The notes: generated by a model not told the origin, from the sequence alone. A DNA stretch of 39,831 nt from Opitutales bacterium (GCA_017935025.1 JAGBIL010000006.1:1-39831), one strand, 5' to 3'; counted from the stretch's first letter, positions 15,806 to 24,936 are shown. Numbers and translations are program-made.

Positions 15806-17266
15806 ATGTTCAAATATCTTTCCGTTCTTCCGTTTCTTGCCGTTGCGACGGCGTGCACGACGATGGCGCCCGACTACGAGCGCCCCGACGTGAACGATAT
15901 TGTCGCCGAAACCTACGCGGGCATCGCGGCAACGACGCCGGACGAAACCGCCGTTACACGCCTCGGATGGTCGGAATTTTTCGCCGACGAACGCCTCAAA
16001 GCACTCATCAAATCCGGGCTCGAAAAGAACCGCGATCTGCGCGTGGCGATTCTTACCGTCGAACAGATTCGCGCCCGCTACGACATTCAGTGGGCGGAAC
16101 TGCTCCCGAATCTCGCCGGAAACGGAGCATTCTCGCGTTCCCGTACGAATGAATATCTTTCGCCTTACGGAAAGGCAATGACGACGAATACCTGGCAGCT
16201 CGGCGTTGCTGCTTCCTACGAAGTCGATCTTTGGGGGCGCGTCCGTTCAATGACGGAAAGCGCGCTTGAGAACTGGCTCGCCGCTGCGGAAAACGAACGC
16301 GCTGTACGCCTTTCGCTCGTCGCTCAAATCGCGCTTCAATACTACACGCTCGAACTCGCCAATGAACGCCTCGTGATTGCTCAAAAAATGCTCACGACGA
16401 CGAAAAATTGGTACGACATCATGGCGGATCGTTTTGAAAAAGGCGCGATTACAGAAATTGATCTTTCCGCCGCCGAAGCGCAGTACCAGTCGATGGTTTC
16501 TTCCGTACAACAGCTGACGGAGGTCCGCGACCAGGCGAAAAACTCGCTCGCGCAACTCGTCGGCGAAACGGAACTTCCGCAATTCTCGGACGTTCCCGCG
16601 CTTCCGCTTGCCTCTGCGAATTTGCTTAAGCCGCTCGACGCGGGAATCCCGTCGTTTGCGCTTGTCCTGCGTCCGGACGTGCTCGCTGCCGAGCGTGCTC
16701 TCCGTGCCGCAAATGCGAATATCGGTGCCGCGCGTGCCGCTTTTTTCCCGAGTATTGCACTCACGGGAACGGCGGGGCTTGCCTCCGTCGAACTCGACGA
16801 CCTTTTTACGGGTGCGGCGCGGACGTGGAGCTTCGTTCCGAGCGTGAATGTTCCGATTTTCGATTACTTTAACGGGCGCCTCGAAGCACAGCTCGACGTT
16901 GCCGAACTGCAAAAGGAAATCGAAATCGCGAACTACGAAAAGGCGATTCAGAACGCGTTCCGTGAAGTGGCGGATGAGCTCGTCGTGCAAAAATCCATCA
17001 ATGCCCGCATCGCTGCGGACGAAGCCGCGCTCAAAGCGCAGGCGCGCCGCTACGAACTTTCTGCGGCGAATTATCGCGGCGGAGACGGCGTGATCAGCTA
17101 TACCGACGTTTTGCTCGCACAAAATGATTTCTTTGCAGCACAGCAAAACATTCTCCAGACGCGCTTTGCGAAAATAGCCTCGATGATTTCGCTCTACAAG
17201 GCGCTTGGCGGCGGCTGGACGGAACAATCCGTTCCGGAGGGAGAGAAAGTCGCTTCCGCAGAGTAA
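15806..17266 (+). CDS. Outer-membrane efflux lipoprotein (NodT/OprM family)
   Basis: A 486-residue outer-membrane factor, the exit channel of the tripartite RND system. The signal peptide ends at the lipobox VATAC (C17), and MAPDYERPDV is the typical N-terminus of the mature protein. Two OEP repeats follow. Each has long alpha-helical hairpin segments rich in Ala, Gln and Glu, and a beta strand pair: NLAGNGAFSRSRTNEY with AASYEVDLWGRVRS in the first, and SIALTGTAGLASVELDDLF with WSFVPSVNVPIFD in the second. RPDVLAAERALRAANANIGAARAAFFP is a family signature. No Shine-Dalgarno sequence is present. A terminator at 17286 ends the operon. Confidence 0.93.
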   Translation: MFKYLSVLPFLAVATACTTMAPDYERPDVNDIVAETYAGIAATTPDETAVTRLGWSEFFADERLKALIKSGLEKNRDLRVAILTVEQIRARYDIQWAELLPNLAGNGAFSRSRTNEYLSPYGKAMTTNTWQLGVAASYEVDLWGRVRSMTESALENWLAAAENERAVRLSLVAQIALQYYTLELANERLVIAQKMLTTTKNWYDIMADRFEKGAITEIDLSAAEAQYQSMVSSVQQLTEVRDQAKNSLAQLVGETELPQFSDVPALPLASANLLKPLDAGIPSFALVLRPDVLAAERALRAANANIGAARAAFFPSIALTGTAGLASVELDDLFTGAARTWSFVPSVNVPIFDYFNGRLEAQLDVAELQKEIEIANYEKAIQNAFREVADELVVQKSINARIAADEAALKAQARRYELSAANYRGGDGVISYTDVLLAQNDFFAAQQNILQTRFAKIASMISLYKALGGGWTEQSVPEGEKVASAE

Positions 17267-17285
17267 GCGTTCTCGCGTTTCGCGG

Positions 17286-17328
17286 AGGGCTTCGTGGTCA
17301 TTTCCGACTCCGAAGCCCTTGCTTTTTT
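17286..17328 (+). terminator. Rho-independent terminator after the efflux operon
   Basis: The 9-bp arms AGGGCTTCG (17286-17294) and CGAAGCCCT (17311-17319) are followed by TGCTTTTTT. It lies between convergent genes, and its T-run touches the stop codon of the minus-strand gene. Confidence 0.8.
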
Positions 17329-17809
17329 AAGGGCGTTGGGCTTTTCCGGCGAGCGTTTCTGCCGGAATTTTTAAAATTGCCGTTGCCGCGAGCGAGCGCG
17401 AAATGTGTTCGCCTGCGACGTCCATGCGCTCCGGCAAATATTTTCGGCAAAGCTCCCGCAACGCGGCGCGCTTTTCGTTTTCGTCCGTCACGAAAACGGC
17501 TTTTCCCGAAATCATCGCCGACTCATAAAAGCTTGTGAAATGTTTGGTGAAAACGGCTTGGACGTTTTGCGCGACAGAAAAATGCACGCGTGGCGATTTT
17601 TCCAGAATCCGTATTTTTCGTCCAGCTTGCGCGGAATGAATCCAAACGGCGTTTTGCCAAAAAACAAACGATACGGGAACGGCGTAGGGCTCGCCGTCGT
17701 CGCACATCGCCAGCGTTCCGTATTCGGCTTCGCGTAAGATGCGTTCGGTGTCTTCGCGTGAAATTTCGCGGTCTTTTCGGCGAATCGGGATTTGAGAAAA
17801 AGTATTCAT
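17327..17809 (-). CDS. Pyridoxamine 5'-phosphate oxidase-fold flavoprotein (NimA-like)
   Basis: A 160-residue split-barrel flavin-binding protein. Features seen are RRKDREI near the N-terminus, YGTLAMCDDGEPYAVPVSFVFWQNAVWIHSA, and GRKIRILEKSPRVHFSVAQ. Together they match the Pyridox_ox_2/NimA group, whose members bind FMN or haem and in some cases reduce nitroimidazoles. The true substrate cannot be told. It starts 8 bases after the end of the U32-type gene and is very likely co-transcribed with it. Confidence 0.8.
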   Translation of the reverse strand: MNTFSQIPIRRKDREISREDTERILREAEYGTLAMCDDGEPYAVPVSFVFWQNAVWIHSAQAGRKIRILEKSPRVHFSVAQNVQAVFTKHFTSFYESAMISGKAVFVTDENEKRAALRELCRKYLPERMDVAGEHISRSLAATAILKIPAETLAGKAQRP

Positions 17810-17817
17810 TTTCGGTC

Positions 17818-19092
17818 TCAGAAAATTTTCCGTACCATCGTAAGCGGCGCGGGAACGGCGTTGCCGGAGAAAAGTTTACGCGGGAACATTGCGGTTTGTC
17901 CGGCGCGCCCGGCGGAAATTGCGGTTGCGGGTTTGCCGTTGAAACCGTCGAGCATTTCCGTGACGGAGATTTTCAGCGGGTCAAGAACGCCCGGAATCAG
18001 AAATTCGATTTCGTCGCCGAGCGAAATTTTGTTGCGGATTTCCGCATGGACAAAATCTTCCGCCGGCGTTCCCGCCGCTTGCGGGAACGGGGAATTTCCG
18101 ACGACCATGCCGACGTTTTGCGCGTTGCCGACGCTGACGGTGCTTTCGTAATTTTGCGCCTCCGCGCCGGGAACGCCGTCGAAAAATCCGCGCGTGTAAG
18201 TGCGGTTCTGCAACATCGCAAGTTCGCGCATATACGGCGCGGCGTCCCATGCGTCGGGATTTTCAAACCACGCGTCGATGGCGGCGCGATAGACGCGGGC
18301 GGTTTGCGCGACGTAGTAATCGCTTTTGTTGCGGCCTTCGATCTTGAGGGAAGCGATACCGGCACCGAGAATTTTCGGCAATTCCGGCAAAAGGCACAAG
18401 TCGCGTGAATTCATGAAATAGGTGCCGCGTGCGTCTTCTTCCACGGAAATCAGTTCGCCGGGGCGTTTTTCTTCTTCGAGAAAAACTTTGTAGTTCCAGC
18501 GGCAGGATTGCGCACATTTTCCCTGATTCGCGCTGCGTCCGGTCATAAACGCCGAAAGCAGACATCGACCGGAATAGCTCATGCACATTGCTCCGTGGAC
18601 GAACATTTCGAGCTTCATCGCGGGAACGCGGCGGCGGATTTCGCAGATCTCTTCAAACGTCGTTTCGCGGGAAAGCACACAGAGTTCGGCACCGAGTTTT
18701 TGCCAAAATTCCACCGTCGCCCACGACGAAACATTCGCCTGTGTCGAAACGTGAAGCGGAATTTCCGGCGCGTGTTCCCGCAGGAAAACAAAAATCGCGG
18801 GATCGGAAACGATAACGCCGTCGGGCGCAATTTCGCGCAAGCGCGCGGCGATGGCGGGAAGTTTTTCGATGTCCGCGTTTTTGGAAAAAAGATTCAGCGC
18901 AACGTAGATTTTTTTTCCGGCGGTGTGCATCAGGCGTGCCCCTTCCGCAAGTTCTTCCTGCGAAAGCCCGACCGTCGCGCGCAACGACAGCGACGGCATT
19001 CCGACGTAAACGGCATCCGCACCGTAGGCGAGCGCGATTTTGAGCCGTTGGAACGTTCCCGCAGGCAAAAGCAGTTCCGGTTTTTGAAGCAT
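17818..19092 (-). CDS. Peptidase U32 family, TrhP-like tRNA hydroxylation protein
   Basis: A 424-residue protein of the U32 family. It begins KPELLLPAGTFQRLKIALAYGADAVYVG, a TIM-barrel-like start, and has the family signature EMFVHGAMCMSYSGRCLLS followed by NQGKCAQSCRWNY; the cysteines in this region are metal or cluster ligands in the family. The length suits TrhP (YegQ), which uses prephenate to hydroxylate uridine 34 in tRNA, better than short UbiU-type members. The protease name is historical. The gene carries an internal inverted pair of the GCGGGAACG word (18067-18089). It is divergent from the thioesterase gene. Confidence 0.83.
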   Translation of the reverse strand: MLQKPELLLPAGTFQRLKIALAYGADAVYVGMPSLSLRATVGLSQEELAEGARLMHTAGKKIYVALNLFSKNADIEKLPAIAARLREIAPDGVIVSDPAIFVFLREHAPEIPLHVSTQANVSSWATVEFWQKLGAELCVLSRETTFEEICEIRRRVPAMKLEMFVHGAMCMSYSGRCLLSAFMTGRSANQGKCAQSCRWNYKVFLEEEKRPGELISVEEDARGTYFMNSRDLCLLPELPKILGAGIASLKIEGRNKSDYYVAQTARVYRAAIDAWFENPDAWDAAPYMRELAMLQNRTYTRGFFDGVPGAEAQNYESTVSVGNAQNVGMVVGNSPFPQAAGTPAEDFVHAEIRNKISLGDEIEFLIPGVLDPLKISVTEMLDGFNGKPATAISAGRAGQTAMFPRKLFSGNAVPAPLTMVRKIF

Positions 19093-19232
19093 GGCGCGAG
19101 CCTAACGCATTCGACGCGAGGAGAAAACGGAATTCTCTGTCGTTGTTTCGCGGATATTTGAAACAGACTTTTGTAATTATTATAAAAATGTTATTGCGCG
19201 GTGTTTGGTTTTTGTAATAATTCCAAATTTTA

Positions 19233-19682
19233 ATGGAAAACTCGACAATCTATCCGAAAAACGCCTTGCCCGAAGGAATTGTTCCCGCGTTGCGCGTGGA
19301 GCCGATGCCGAAAGACACGAACCAAAACGGCGATGTTTTCGGCGGTTGGGTGATGAGCCACGTCGATTTGGCGGGAGCGAGTACGGCAATGCGTTACGCT
19401 CAGAGCCGATATATTGTTACGCGCGCCGTGAGCGGGTTGACCTTTGAAGCTCCCGTGATGGTCGGTGACGTTGTTTCGTTTTATGCGGATATCGTGAAAG
19501 TAGGTCGGACGTCGCTGACCGTGAGAGTTACGGTTTACGCGGAGCGACTCACGAAAATGTGCAACAGCGTAGCGAAAATTACCGAAGCCGAACTTATTTT
19601 TGTAGCACTCGATTCCGAGAAGAAACCGATCCCGTTGGACGAGGCGCGTGCGCAATTTGCGGAAGTCTGCTCAATTCGGTAG
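19233..19682 (+). CDS. yciA: Acyl-CoA thioesterase, YciA type
   Basis: A 149-residue hot-dog fold hydrolase that releases free acid from acyl-CoA in the cytoplasm. TNQNGDVFGGWVMSHVDLAGASTAMR (29-54) is the family signature, with the catalytic Asp in HVDLAG (D45). SGLTFEAPVMVGDVVSFYADIVKVGRTSLTVRV is the second hot-dog strand region. The length is typical of YciA (about 130-155). There is no Shine-Dalgarno sequence. The intergenic region shared with the divergent U32-type gene is A/T-rich. A GCGGGAACG-type terminator follows at 19748. Confidence 0.88.
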   Translation: MENSTIYPKNALPEGIVPALRVEPMPKDTNQNGDVFGGWVMSHVDLAGASTAMRYAQSRYIVTRAVSGLTFEAPVMVGDVVSFYADIVKVGRTSLTVRVTVYAERLTKMCNSVAKITEAELIFVALDSEKKPIPLDEARAQFAEVCSIR

Positions 19683-19747
19683 CTGTAGGCAAAAAACACG
19701 AAATCTTTCTCCTAAAAAGACGGAGGATTCATAGTAGAGAAAACCGG

Positions 19748-19781
19748 CGTTCCCGCAGAGAGATTTGCGGGAACGTTTTCT
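19748..19781 (+). terminator. Terminator made of an inverted pair of the GCGGGAACG word
   Basis: CGTTCCCGCA (19748-19757) and TGCGGGAACG (19766-19775) pair perfectly around an 8-base loop and are followed by TTTTCTT. Confidence 0.85.
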
Positions 19782-19876
19782 TAGAGGAGGGGCGGAATAA
19801 AAGCGTTGACGGAAGAAAAGAGCGCACGCAGACTTCGCAAAAGCTTTGTCTCACTCGAAAATTCTGCTTCCCTAAG

Positions 19877-21235
19877 ATGCCGACACCTGACTCCGAAGTG
19901 AATCCGCCGTCGTCGCCGGAAACCCCGAATACTGGCGGAGAGGCAACGTCCGGTTCGCCGCCTCAAGTCGTTGTTGTGCCGACGGTGGTGGTTCCGGTCG
20001 TAATTCCCGTCCCCGTGGCGGTTCCGTTTCCCGTTCCCGCGAAGGGCATGATGCCGGAAACAGACGCGGGCGAGGCGGATTCCGGAGAGGGCGCGCGCGG
20101 GAACGCGGCAGCCGTGGCGGATTCGGGCGAGACGAAAACCCGTCCGCCCGGAGCGTTTTCGAAATTTTGGAAAAAATTCGGCGGGACGGGATTTGTCGCA
20201 TCGGCGCTTTTTCACTTTGCCCTGATAATTTTTGCGCTGTTTTACGTTTTTTCCGCATTGGAAAATCCGAAACCGGACCCTGCGGTTTTTGTTTCCGGAA
20301 GCGGAGGGAGTAGCGCCGCGCGAGGGGAAAGTTTTTCCCGGAAAGCGTTTCGGAAAATACCGGAAACACAGTCGCCGAAAATTTTCGCAAAAAATCAAAA
20401 ATCGGAGGTGGTATTGCCGGCGTTGCCGAAAATGCCCGCGATGAAAATGTCGGACTTTTCCGAAAAAATCGGCGGAGCGGGCGGCGCCGCCGAACGCGGG
20501 AACGACGCGGCGGGAATGCGCGGCTTCGGCGGCGGAATCGGCTTGGGAACGGGAGTCGGAATCGGCGACGGGAAAAACCATCTCGGAAAATTCAAAACCT
20601 TGCTCGGCGCAAAAATTAAGGCGCAGAAAATTGCGGTTTACCTGGATTGTTCCGGCTCGATGAAAAGTTTTTTGCCTGCCGTGAAAGCCGAAATTTACGA
20701 GAAATTTCCCGATGCGGATATTTTTGCGTTTTCGGGCGCGCAGACGGAAATTCACGACGGAGAAGTGGTCGGCGGGCGCTCCATGCGCGCAAAAACGCTC
20801 GCCGCACTCAAACGGAAACGCGCGAAAGACGAGACGGAAACCGCAAAACTTTCCGGACAGGGGCGCGTGATTTACGGAAAGTTTGCCGCGCATTTTGCCG
20901 CGGGAACGGTCGGCGCGTGGATTGATGTGATGTCGCGGGAACGCTACGACGCGTTGGTCGTTTTTTCGGATTTTCGAGACGGAATCCGCCAGCGGCGCGA
21001 CGGGAAAACGGTGTACGCAGACTCCTCCTACGCCCCGGCGGAGGACGAGCGCTCGGCGCGGGAACGCGCGTGGGAAAAAGATTGGCTCGCCGCATTTTCC
21101 CGGAAAAACACGCCGAAGCTTTATCTGTTTTCCGTGCGGACGCAACCGCAGGATTTTTTCAAACAATGCGTAGATTCCTCCGGAGGCGAAATCACGATTC
21201 TGGATTTGAAACGAAAACGAAAAAGGCAGGATTGA
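19877..21235 (+). CDS. Membrane-anchored VWA-domain protein
   Basis: A 452-residue protein of unknown function. Residues 1-95 form a Pro/Ser/Thr-rich start with a Val/Pro-only run at about 30-54. One transmembrane helix lies at about 104-127 (FVASALFHFALIIFALFYVFSA). A glycine-rich linker (about 195-235) leads into a von Willebrand A-like domain starting KIAVYLDCSGSM, whose DxSxS (D257, S259, S261) is the metal-binding MIDAS core; VVFSDFRDG is the likely second metal loop. The start at 19877 is preferred because the longer frame from 19559 overlaps the thioesterase gene. The word GGGAACG occurs six times in this gene. The topology would place the VWA domain on one side of the membrane as a binding module. 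Confidence 0.7.
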   Translation: MPTPDSEVNPPSSPETPNTGGEATSGSPPQVVVVPTVVVPVVIPVPVAVPFPVPAKGMMPETDAGEADSGEGARGNAAAVADSGETKTRPPGAFSKFWKKFGGTGFVASALFHFALIIFALFYVFSALENPKPDPAVFVSGSGGSSAARGESFSRKAFRKIPETQSPKIFAKNQKSEVVLPALPKMPAMKMSDFSEKIGGAGGAAERGNDAAGMRGFGGGIGLGTGVGIGDGKNHLGKFKTLLGAKIKAQKIAVYLDCSGSMKSFLPAVKAEIYEKFPDADIFAFSGAQTEIHDGEVVGGRSMRAKTLAALKRKRAKDETETAKLSGQGRVIYGKFAAHFAAGTVGAWIDVMSRERYDALVVFSDFRDGIRQRRDGKTVYADSSYAPAEDERSARERAWEKDWLAAFSRKNTPKLYLFSVRTQPQDFFKQCVDSSGGEITILDLKRKRKRQD

Positions 21236-21267
21236 TTCTTGCGTTTCACCGCGCCGAGACCGATAAA

Positions 21268-21357
21268 TTTCTCTCACAAAGACACGGAGCCACAAAGTTT
21301 TTCCCTTTTTTACTTCATGAAAACTCCGTGGCTTTGTGTCTCTGTGAGAAAAACTTT
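21268..21357. repeat. Long inverted repeat of CACAAAG / GTGTCTCTG words
   Basis: The left arm (about 21272-21302) begins TCTCACAAAGACACGGAGCC. The right arm (about 21323-21357) read in reverse begins TCTCACAGAGACACAAAGCC. The arms match except that AA and GG dinucleotides are exchanged between units. Related words occur near 320-345 and 25988-26003. It may serve as a terminator for the VWA gene, but there is no strong T-run. Confidence 0.75.
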
Positions 21358-21466
21358 CAATTTTCCGCGTTCATCTTTCAACTTCGCGCATTTCTGCGGT
21401 TTCTTCCTTGCGGGAACGCGGGAAAAGGATAGTCTTTTTCCAACGCAAATTTTTTAGATTTTTCCA

Positions 21467-23149
21467 ATGTCCGAAGACAAAACGAATCTCGTAACCATCA
21501 ATATTGACGGCAAGGATTATCAGGTTGCCGCCAAGCAAAATCTTATTGATGCCGCTCATTCGCTCGGAATCGAAATTCCGCACTACTGCTACCATCCGAA
21601 GTTGCCTATGGCGGGAAGTTGCCGGATGTGCCTCGTTGAAATCGGGATGCCGATGCGCGACCGTGCGACAGGCGAACCCGTAATGGACGAAGCGACGGGA
21701 AAACAGAAAATCGGTTGGATGCCGAAGCCGGCAATCGCTTGCGGGACGAATGTTTCTCCGGGCTTGCATGTAAAACTGAACTCGAAAATGACGGTTTCCA
21801 GCCGCGAAGGCGTGACGGAATTTTTGCTCGCGAATCACCCGCTCGATTGTCCGATTTGTGACCAGGCGGGCGAGTGCACGCTTCAGGAATTTTCCTCCCA
21901 ATACGGGAAAGGCGCGTCGCGTTACCGCGATGCAAAAAACGTGAAACCGAAGCACAAAAGCCTTGGTCCGCAAGTGATGTACGACGGTGAGCGCTGCATC
22001 CGCTGCACGCGTTGCGTGCGTTTTTGCCGCGACATTATGGGGCGCCCGGTGCTCGGCGTAACCCAGCGCGGCTCCCACTCGGAAATCGACTGCTACCCGG
22101 GAACGCAACTCGACGGGAACTACACGCTCAATGTCGTGGACGTTTGCCCCGTCGGCGCCATGACGAGCAAGGATTTCCGTTTCAAAATGCGCGTTTGGTT
22201 CCTGAAAAAATCCAAGAGCATTTGCACCGAATCCAGCGTCGGGGTGAACACGACGGTTTGGTCCCGCGAAGGAAAAATTTACCGTATTACGCCGCGCGAA
22301 AACGATGCGGTAAATGTGGTTTGGATGAGCGATTCCGGCCGTATGCTTTACAAAACCGTGACGGCGGAAACGCGTCTTACGGGCTTCCGCCGCGGCGAAA
22401 GCGAAGTTACGTTTGACGAAGCGGTCGATGCGGCGCTTGCGCTGATGAAAGACGGCGTTCCCGCGTTTGTCGCTTCCGGAAAAATGTCCGTCGAAGAGCA
22501 GTTTACGCTGAAATCCTTGGCAAACGCCGTCGGCGGGAACGTTTATCTGGCGAAAACTTTGGGCGAAAACGACAAGATGCTCATTTCCGAAGACCGTTCG
22601 CCGAATCGTCGCGGCGCGCTCGTTACGGGCTTGGTGAAGGATTTTGATTCCTCCGAAATTTCCGCTCTTGCGGCAAAAATCGATGCGGACGAAGTCAAAA
22701 CCGTTTTCGTCTGCGGCGAAGATTTGAAGGAACTCGGACTGACCGACGAGCAGCTCAAAAAAGTCGAAATCGTTTACCTCGGTACGCAGGCAAACGCGAC
22801 GAGCGAAGAAGCCTCCGTCGTGCTTCCGGGGCGCACCGTTTTTGAAAAGGCGGGAACGTTCGTCAATCAGGAATTCCGCCTGCAGAAGTTTGAAGTCGCC
22901 GTTCCCGGCGCGAAAGGTACGGAAAACGATTTGATTATTCTTTCGACGCTTGCCGCGCGGGCTTCCTCCGGCGTAGCGCTCGACAATTCCCTTGGCTCCG
23001 TTTGGGAAAAGTTGCGTGCGGCTTGCCCGGCGCTTGCAGGCATCGATTATGCGAAAATTCCCGACGCGGGAACGCTCTTGGATGCGTCGCCGTGGGCAAA
23101 TATTGCGTTTCCGGAAACGGGTTCGCTCAAGTGGTCGCCGAAAAAATAA
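21467..23149 (+). CDS. nuoG: NADH-quinone oxidoreductase subunit G (short form)
   Basis: A 560-residue iron-sulfur subunit of respiratory complex I, on the cytoplasmic arm. The N-terminal 2Fe-2S domain has C41, C52, C55 and C92, with an insertion of about 25 residues (61-85) before the last ligand. H124/C128/C131/C137 form the His-coordinated cluster site, and CIRCTRCVRFC (177-187) with a later CP motif forms a 4Fe-4S site. A reduced molybdopterin-oxidoreductase-like part follows. E. coli NuoG has about 900 residues, so much of the C-terminal domain is missing; short forms are known in several phyla. nuoH starts 41 bases downstream. Confidence 0.93.
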   Translation: MSEDKTNLVTINIDGKDYQVAAKQNLIDAAHSLGIEIPHYCYHPKLPMAGSCRMCLVEIGMPMRDRATGEPVMDEATGKQKIGWMPKPAIACGTNVSPGLHVKLNSKMTVSSREGVTEFLLANHPLDCPICDQAGECTLQEFSSQYGKGASRYRDAKNVKPKHKSLGPQVMYDGERCIRCTRCVRFCRDIMGRPVLGVTQRGSHSEIDCYPGTQLDGNYTLNVVDVCPVGAMTSKDFRFKMRVWFLKKSKSICTESSVGVNTTVWSREGKIYRITPRENDAVNVVWMSDSGRMLYKTVTAETRLTGFRRGESEVTFDEAVDAALALMKDGVPAFVASGKMSVEEQFTLKSLANAVGGNVYLAKTLGENDKMLISEDRSPNRRGALVTGLVKDFDSSEISALAAKIDADEVKTVFVCGEDLKELGLTDEQLKKVEIVYLGTQANATSEEASVVLPGRTVFEKAGTFVNQEFRLQKFEVAVPGAKGTENDLIILSTLAARASSGVALDNSLGSVWEKLRAACPALAGIDYAKIPDAGTLLDASPWANIAFPETGSLKWSPKK

Positions 23150-23190
23150 TTTTTTCTCAACTTTAATTCCGAATCTTTTTTGAAATTCTC

Positions 23191-24363
23191 ATGGACGCAT
23201 TTGCACAAGGACTTCTTGAAATTCTCAAGGGCTGGGGCGTGAGCGACGCGTGGCTTCCGGACACGGTAACGACGGGGTTGATTTTGAAAGCGATTTTCGC
23301 CGTCGTTGTCGTTCTCGCGATTATGGGTTGTTGCCTTTACACGGTTTTGCTCGAACGCAAAACTGCCGCGTGGGCGCAGGGTCGCGTCGGGCCGAGCATC
23401 ACGACGATGCCGCTCATCGCCGCGATCCCGCTTGTCGGAAAGGTTTTGACGTACTGCGGTTTCATTCAGCCGTTGGCTGACGGCGGCAAGCTGTTCATGC
23501 GCCAGGAGCCGCTTCCCGAGCACGTGAATAAGTTTTACTACTGTTTGGCGCCGTGTCTTGCACTCGCCCCGGCGATTATCACGATGGTGATGATTCCGTT
23601 CACGAGCTACATTAACCCGGAAACGGGCGAAGAAACGGCGCTAATGCTCTGCAATATGAATCCGGGCTTCGTGTTCATGTTTGCGATCAGCTCGCTCGGC
23701 GTTTACGGCGTTGTCCTCGGCGGCTGGGCCTCGAACTCGAAATATCCGTTCCTCGGCTCGATTCGCGGGAGCGCGCAGATGATTTCCTATGAGCTTTCGC
23801 TCGTGTTGGCGATTCTTCCCGTTGTGCTCATTACTGCGGGAACGTCGGACAATCCGCTTTCGCTTTTCTCGATCGTGCAGGGGCAGGGTGGTTTTTGGAA
23901 TATCATTCTCGCGCCGCTTTCAGCGGTGATTTACTTCGTCGCGCTCCTCGCGGAAATGAATCGCCAGCCGTTCGATATGCCGGAATCGGAAACGGATACG
24001 GTCGGCGGTTTCCATACGGAATACGGCACGTTTAAGTTCGGTCTGTTTTTCACGGGCGAATATCTGCACATGATTCTCGGCTCGATTCTGTTCGTGATGT
24101 TCTTCCTCGGCGGCTGGCATGCGTTGCCGTTTATGCCGACGCTCGGGCTGGACGGCGTTCTCGGGACTCTGCTCGGTATTGTGTGCCTCGTGGTCAAGGT
24201 GATCTTCATGCTCTTTGTCATTATCTGGATTCGGTGGACGGTGCCGCGTTTCCGCTTTGACCAGGTGATGCGCATCGGCTGGAAACTCCTGCTCCCGTTT
24301 GCGATTGCAAATGCCGTGGCGTACTTCGTGTTCTTCGGAATTTACGAAACGCTTTTGAAATAA
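23191..24363 (+). CDS. nuoH: NADH-quinone oxidoreductase subunit H
   Basis: A 390-residue inner-membrane subunit at the junction of the two complex I arms, forming part of the quinone tunnel. LLERKTAAWAQGRVGPSI and the loop FIQPLADGGKLFMRQE are family signatures. LAEMNRQPFDMPESETDTVGGFHTEYGTFKFGLFFTGEYLHM is the conserved acidic quinone-site loop. Eight or more hydrophobic helices are visible. It is somewhat longer than the usual 320-350 residues because of extra residues around 85-150. It lies between nuoG and nuoI in the normal order. Confidence 0.96.
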   Translation: MDAFAQGLLEILKGWGVSDAWLPDTVTTGLILKAIFAVVVVLAIMGCCLYTVLLERKTAAWAQGRVGPSITTMPLIAAIPLVGKVLTYCGFIQPLADGGKLFMRQEPLPEHVNKFYYCLAPCLALAPAIITMVMIPFTSYINPETGEETALMLCNMNPGFVFMFAISSLGVYGVVLGGWASNSKYPFLGSIRGSAQMISYELSLVLAILPVVLITAGTSDNPLSLFSIVQGQGGFWNIILAPLSAVIYFVALLAEMNRQPFDMPESETDTVGGFHTEYGTFKFGLFFTGEYLHMILGSILFVMFFLGGWHALPFMPTLGLDGVLGTLLGIVCLVVKVIFMLFVIIWIRWTVPRFRFDQVMRIGWKLLLPFAIANAVAYFVFFGIYETLLK

Positions 24364-24408
24364 AACGATTTCCCGATTTTTAATTTTTAAACGGAGATTT
24401 TTTCAGAA

Positions 24409-24936
24409 ATGGCGACTCAAAATATCAAAGTCATTACGCGCAAACCCTTGCGCTGGTGGGAAAAACTTTACATTCCGCAGGTGCTTGCGGGGATGAAAAT
24501 CACGCTCGGTATCATGCTTCGTAAACCGGTTACGCTGAAATATCCCTTCGAGCGTCCGGTAATTCCGAAAGGTTATCGCGGCGTGCCGACTCTTGTAAAA
24601 GACCAGAACGGACGCGAGAAATGCGTGTCTTGCCAGCTTTGCGAATTTGTTTGCCCGCCGAAAGCGATTCGTATCACTCCGGGCGAAATTGATCCCGAAT
24701 CCGGTAATGAGCACATCGAAAAGGCGCCTGCGGAATTTGAAATCAATATGCTCCGCTGTATTTATTGCGGGATGTGTCAGGAAGTTTGCCCGGAAGCGGC
24801 GATTGTGCTCCAGGGCGAATATTCGCTCAACGGCTATTCCCGTTCCGGTATGATCAACGATAAGAAGAAGCTCTACGAGCTTGGCGGTACAATTCCCGAT
24901 CCCGTCCGCAAGTGGGATAAGAAAAAGAGAGCTTAA
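24409..24936 (+). CDS. nuoI: NADH-quinone oxidoreductase subunit I
   Basis: A 175-residue ferredoxin-like subunit with two 4Fe-4S clusters that pass electrons towards quinone. The motifs are CVSCQLCEFVCPPKAI and CIYCGMCQEVCPEAAI. GMKITLGIMLRKPVTLKYPFERP is the typical N-terminal amphipathic segment. A GGAG ribosome-binding site lies about 11 bases before the ATG. A strong terminator follows, so the transcript ends here and subunits J-N must be encoded elsewhere. Confidence 0.96.
   Translation: MATQNIKVITRKPLRWWEKLYIPQVLAGMKITLGIMLRKPVTLKYPFERPVIPKGYRGVPTLVKDQNGREKCVSCQLCEFVCPPKAIRITPGEIDPESGNEHIEKAPAEFEINMLRCIYCGMCQEVCPEAAIVLQGEYSLNGYSRSGMINDKKKLYELGGTIPDPVRKWDKKKRA

Noticed and set aside
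17818-19092. Collagenase-type protease
   Set aside because: The U32 name is historical; characterised members of this size modify RNA, and no protease motif is present.
19781-21295. Minus-strand frame of 504 codons opposite the VWA gene
   Set aside because: Arg/Phe-rich with no recognisable domain, while the plus strand encodes a membrane helix and a MIDAS motif.
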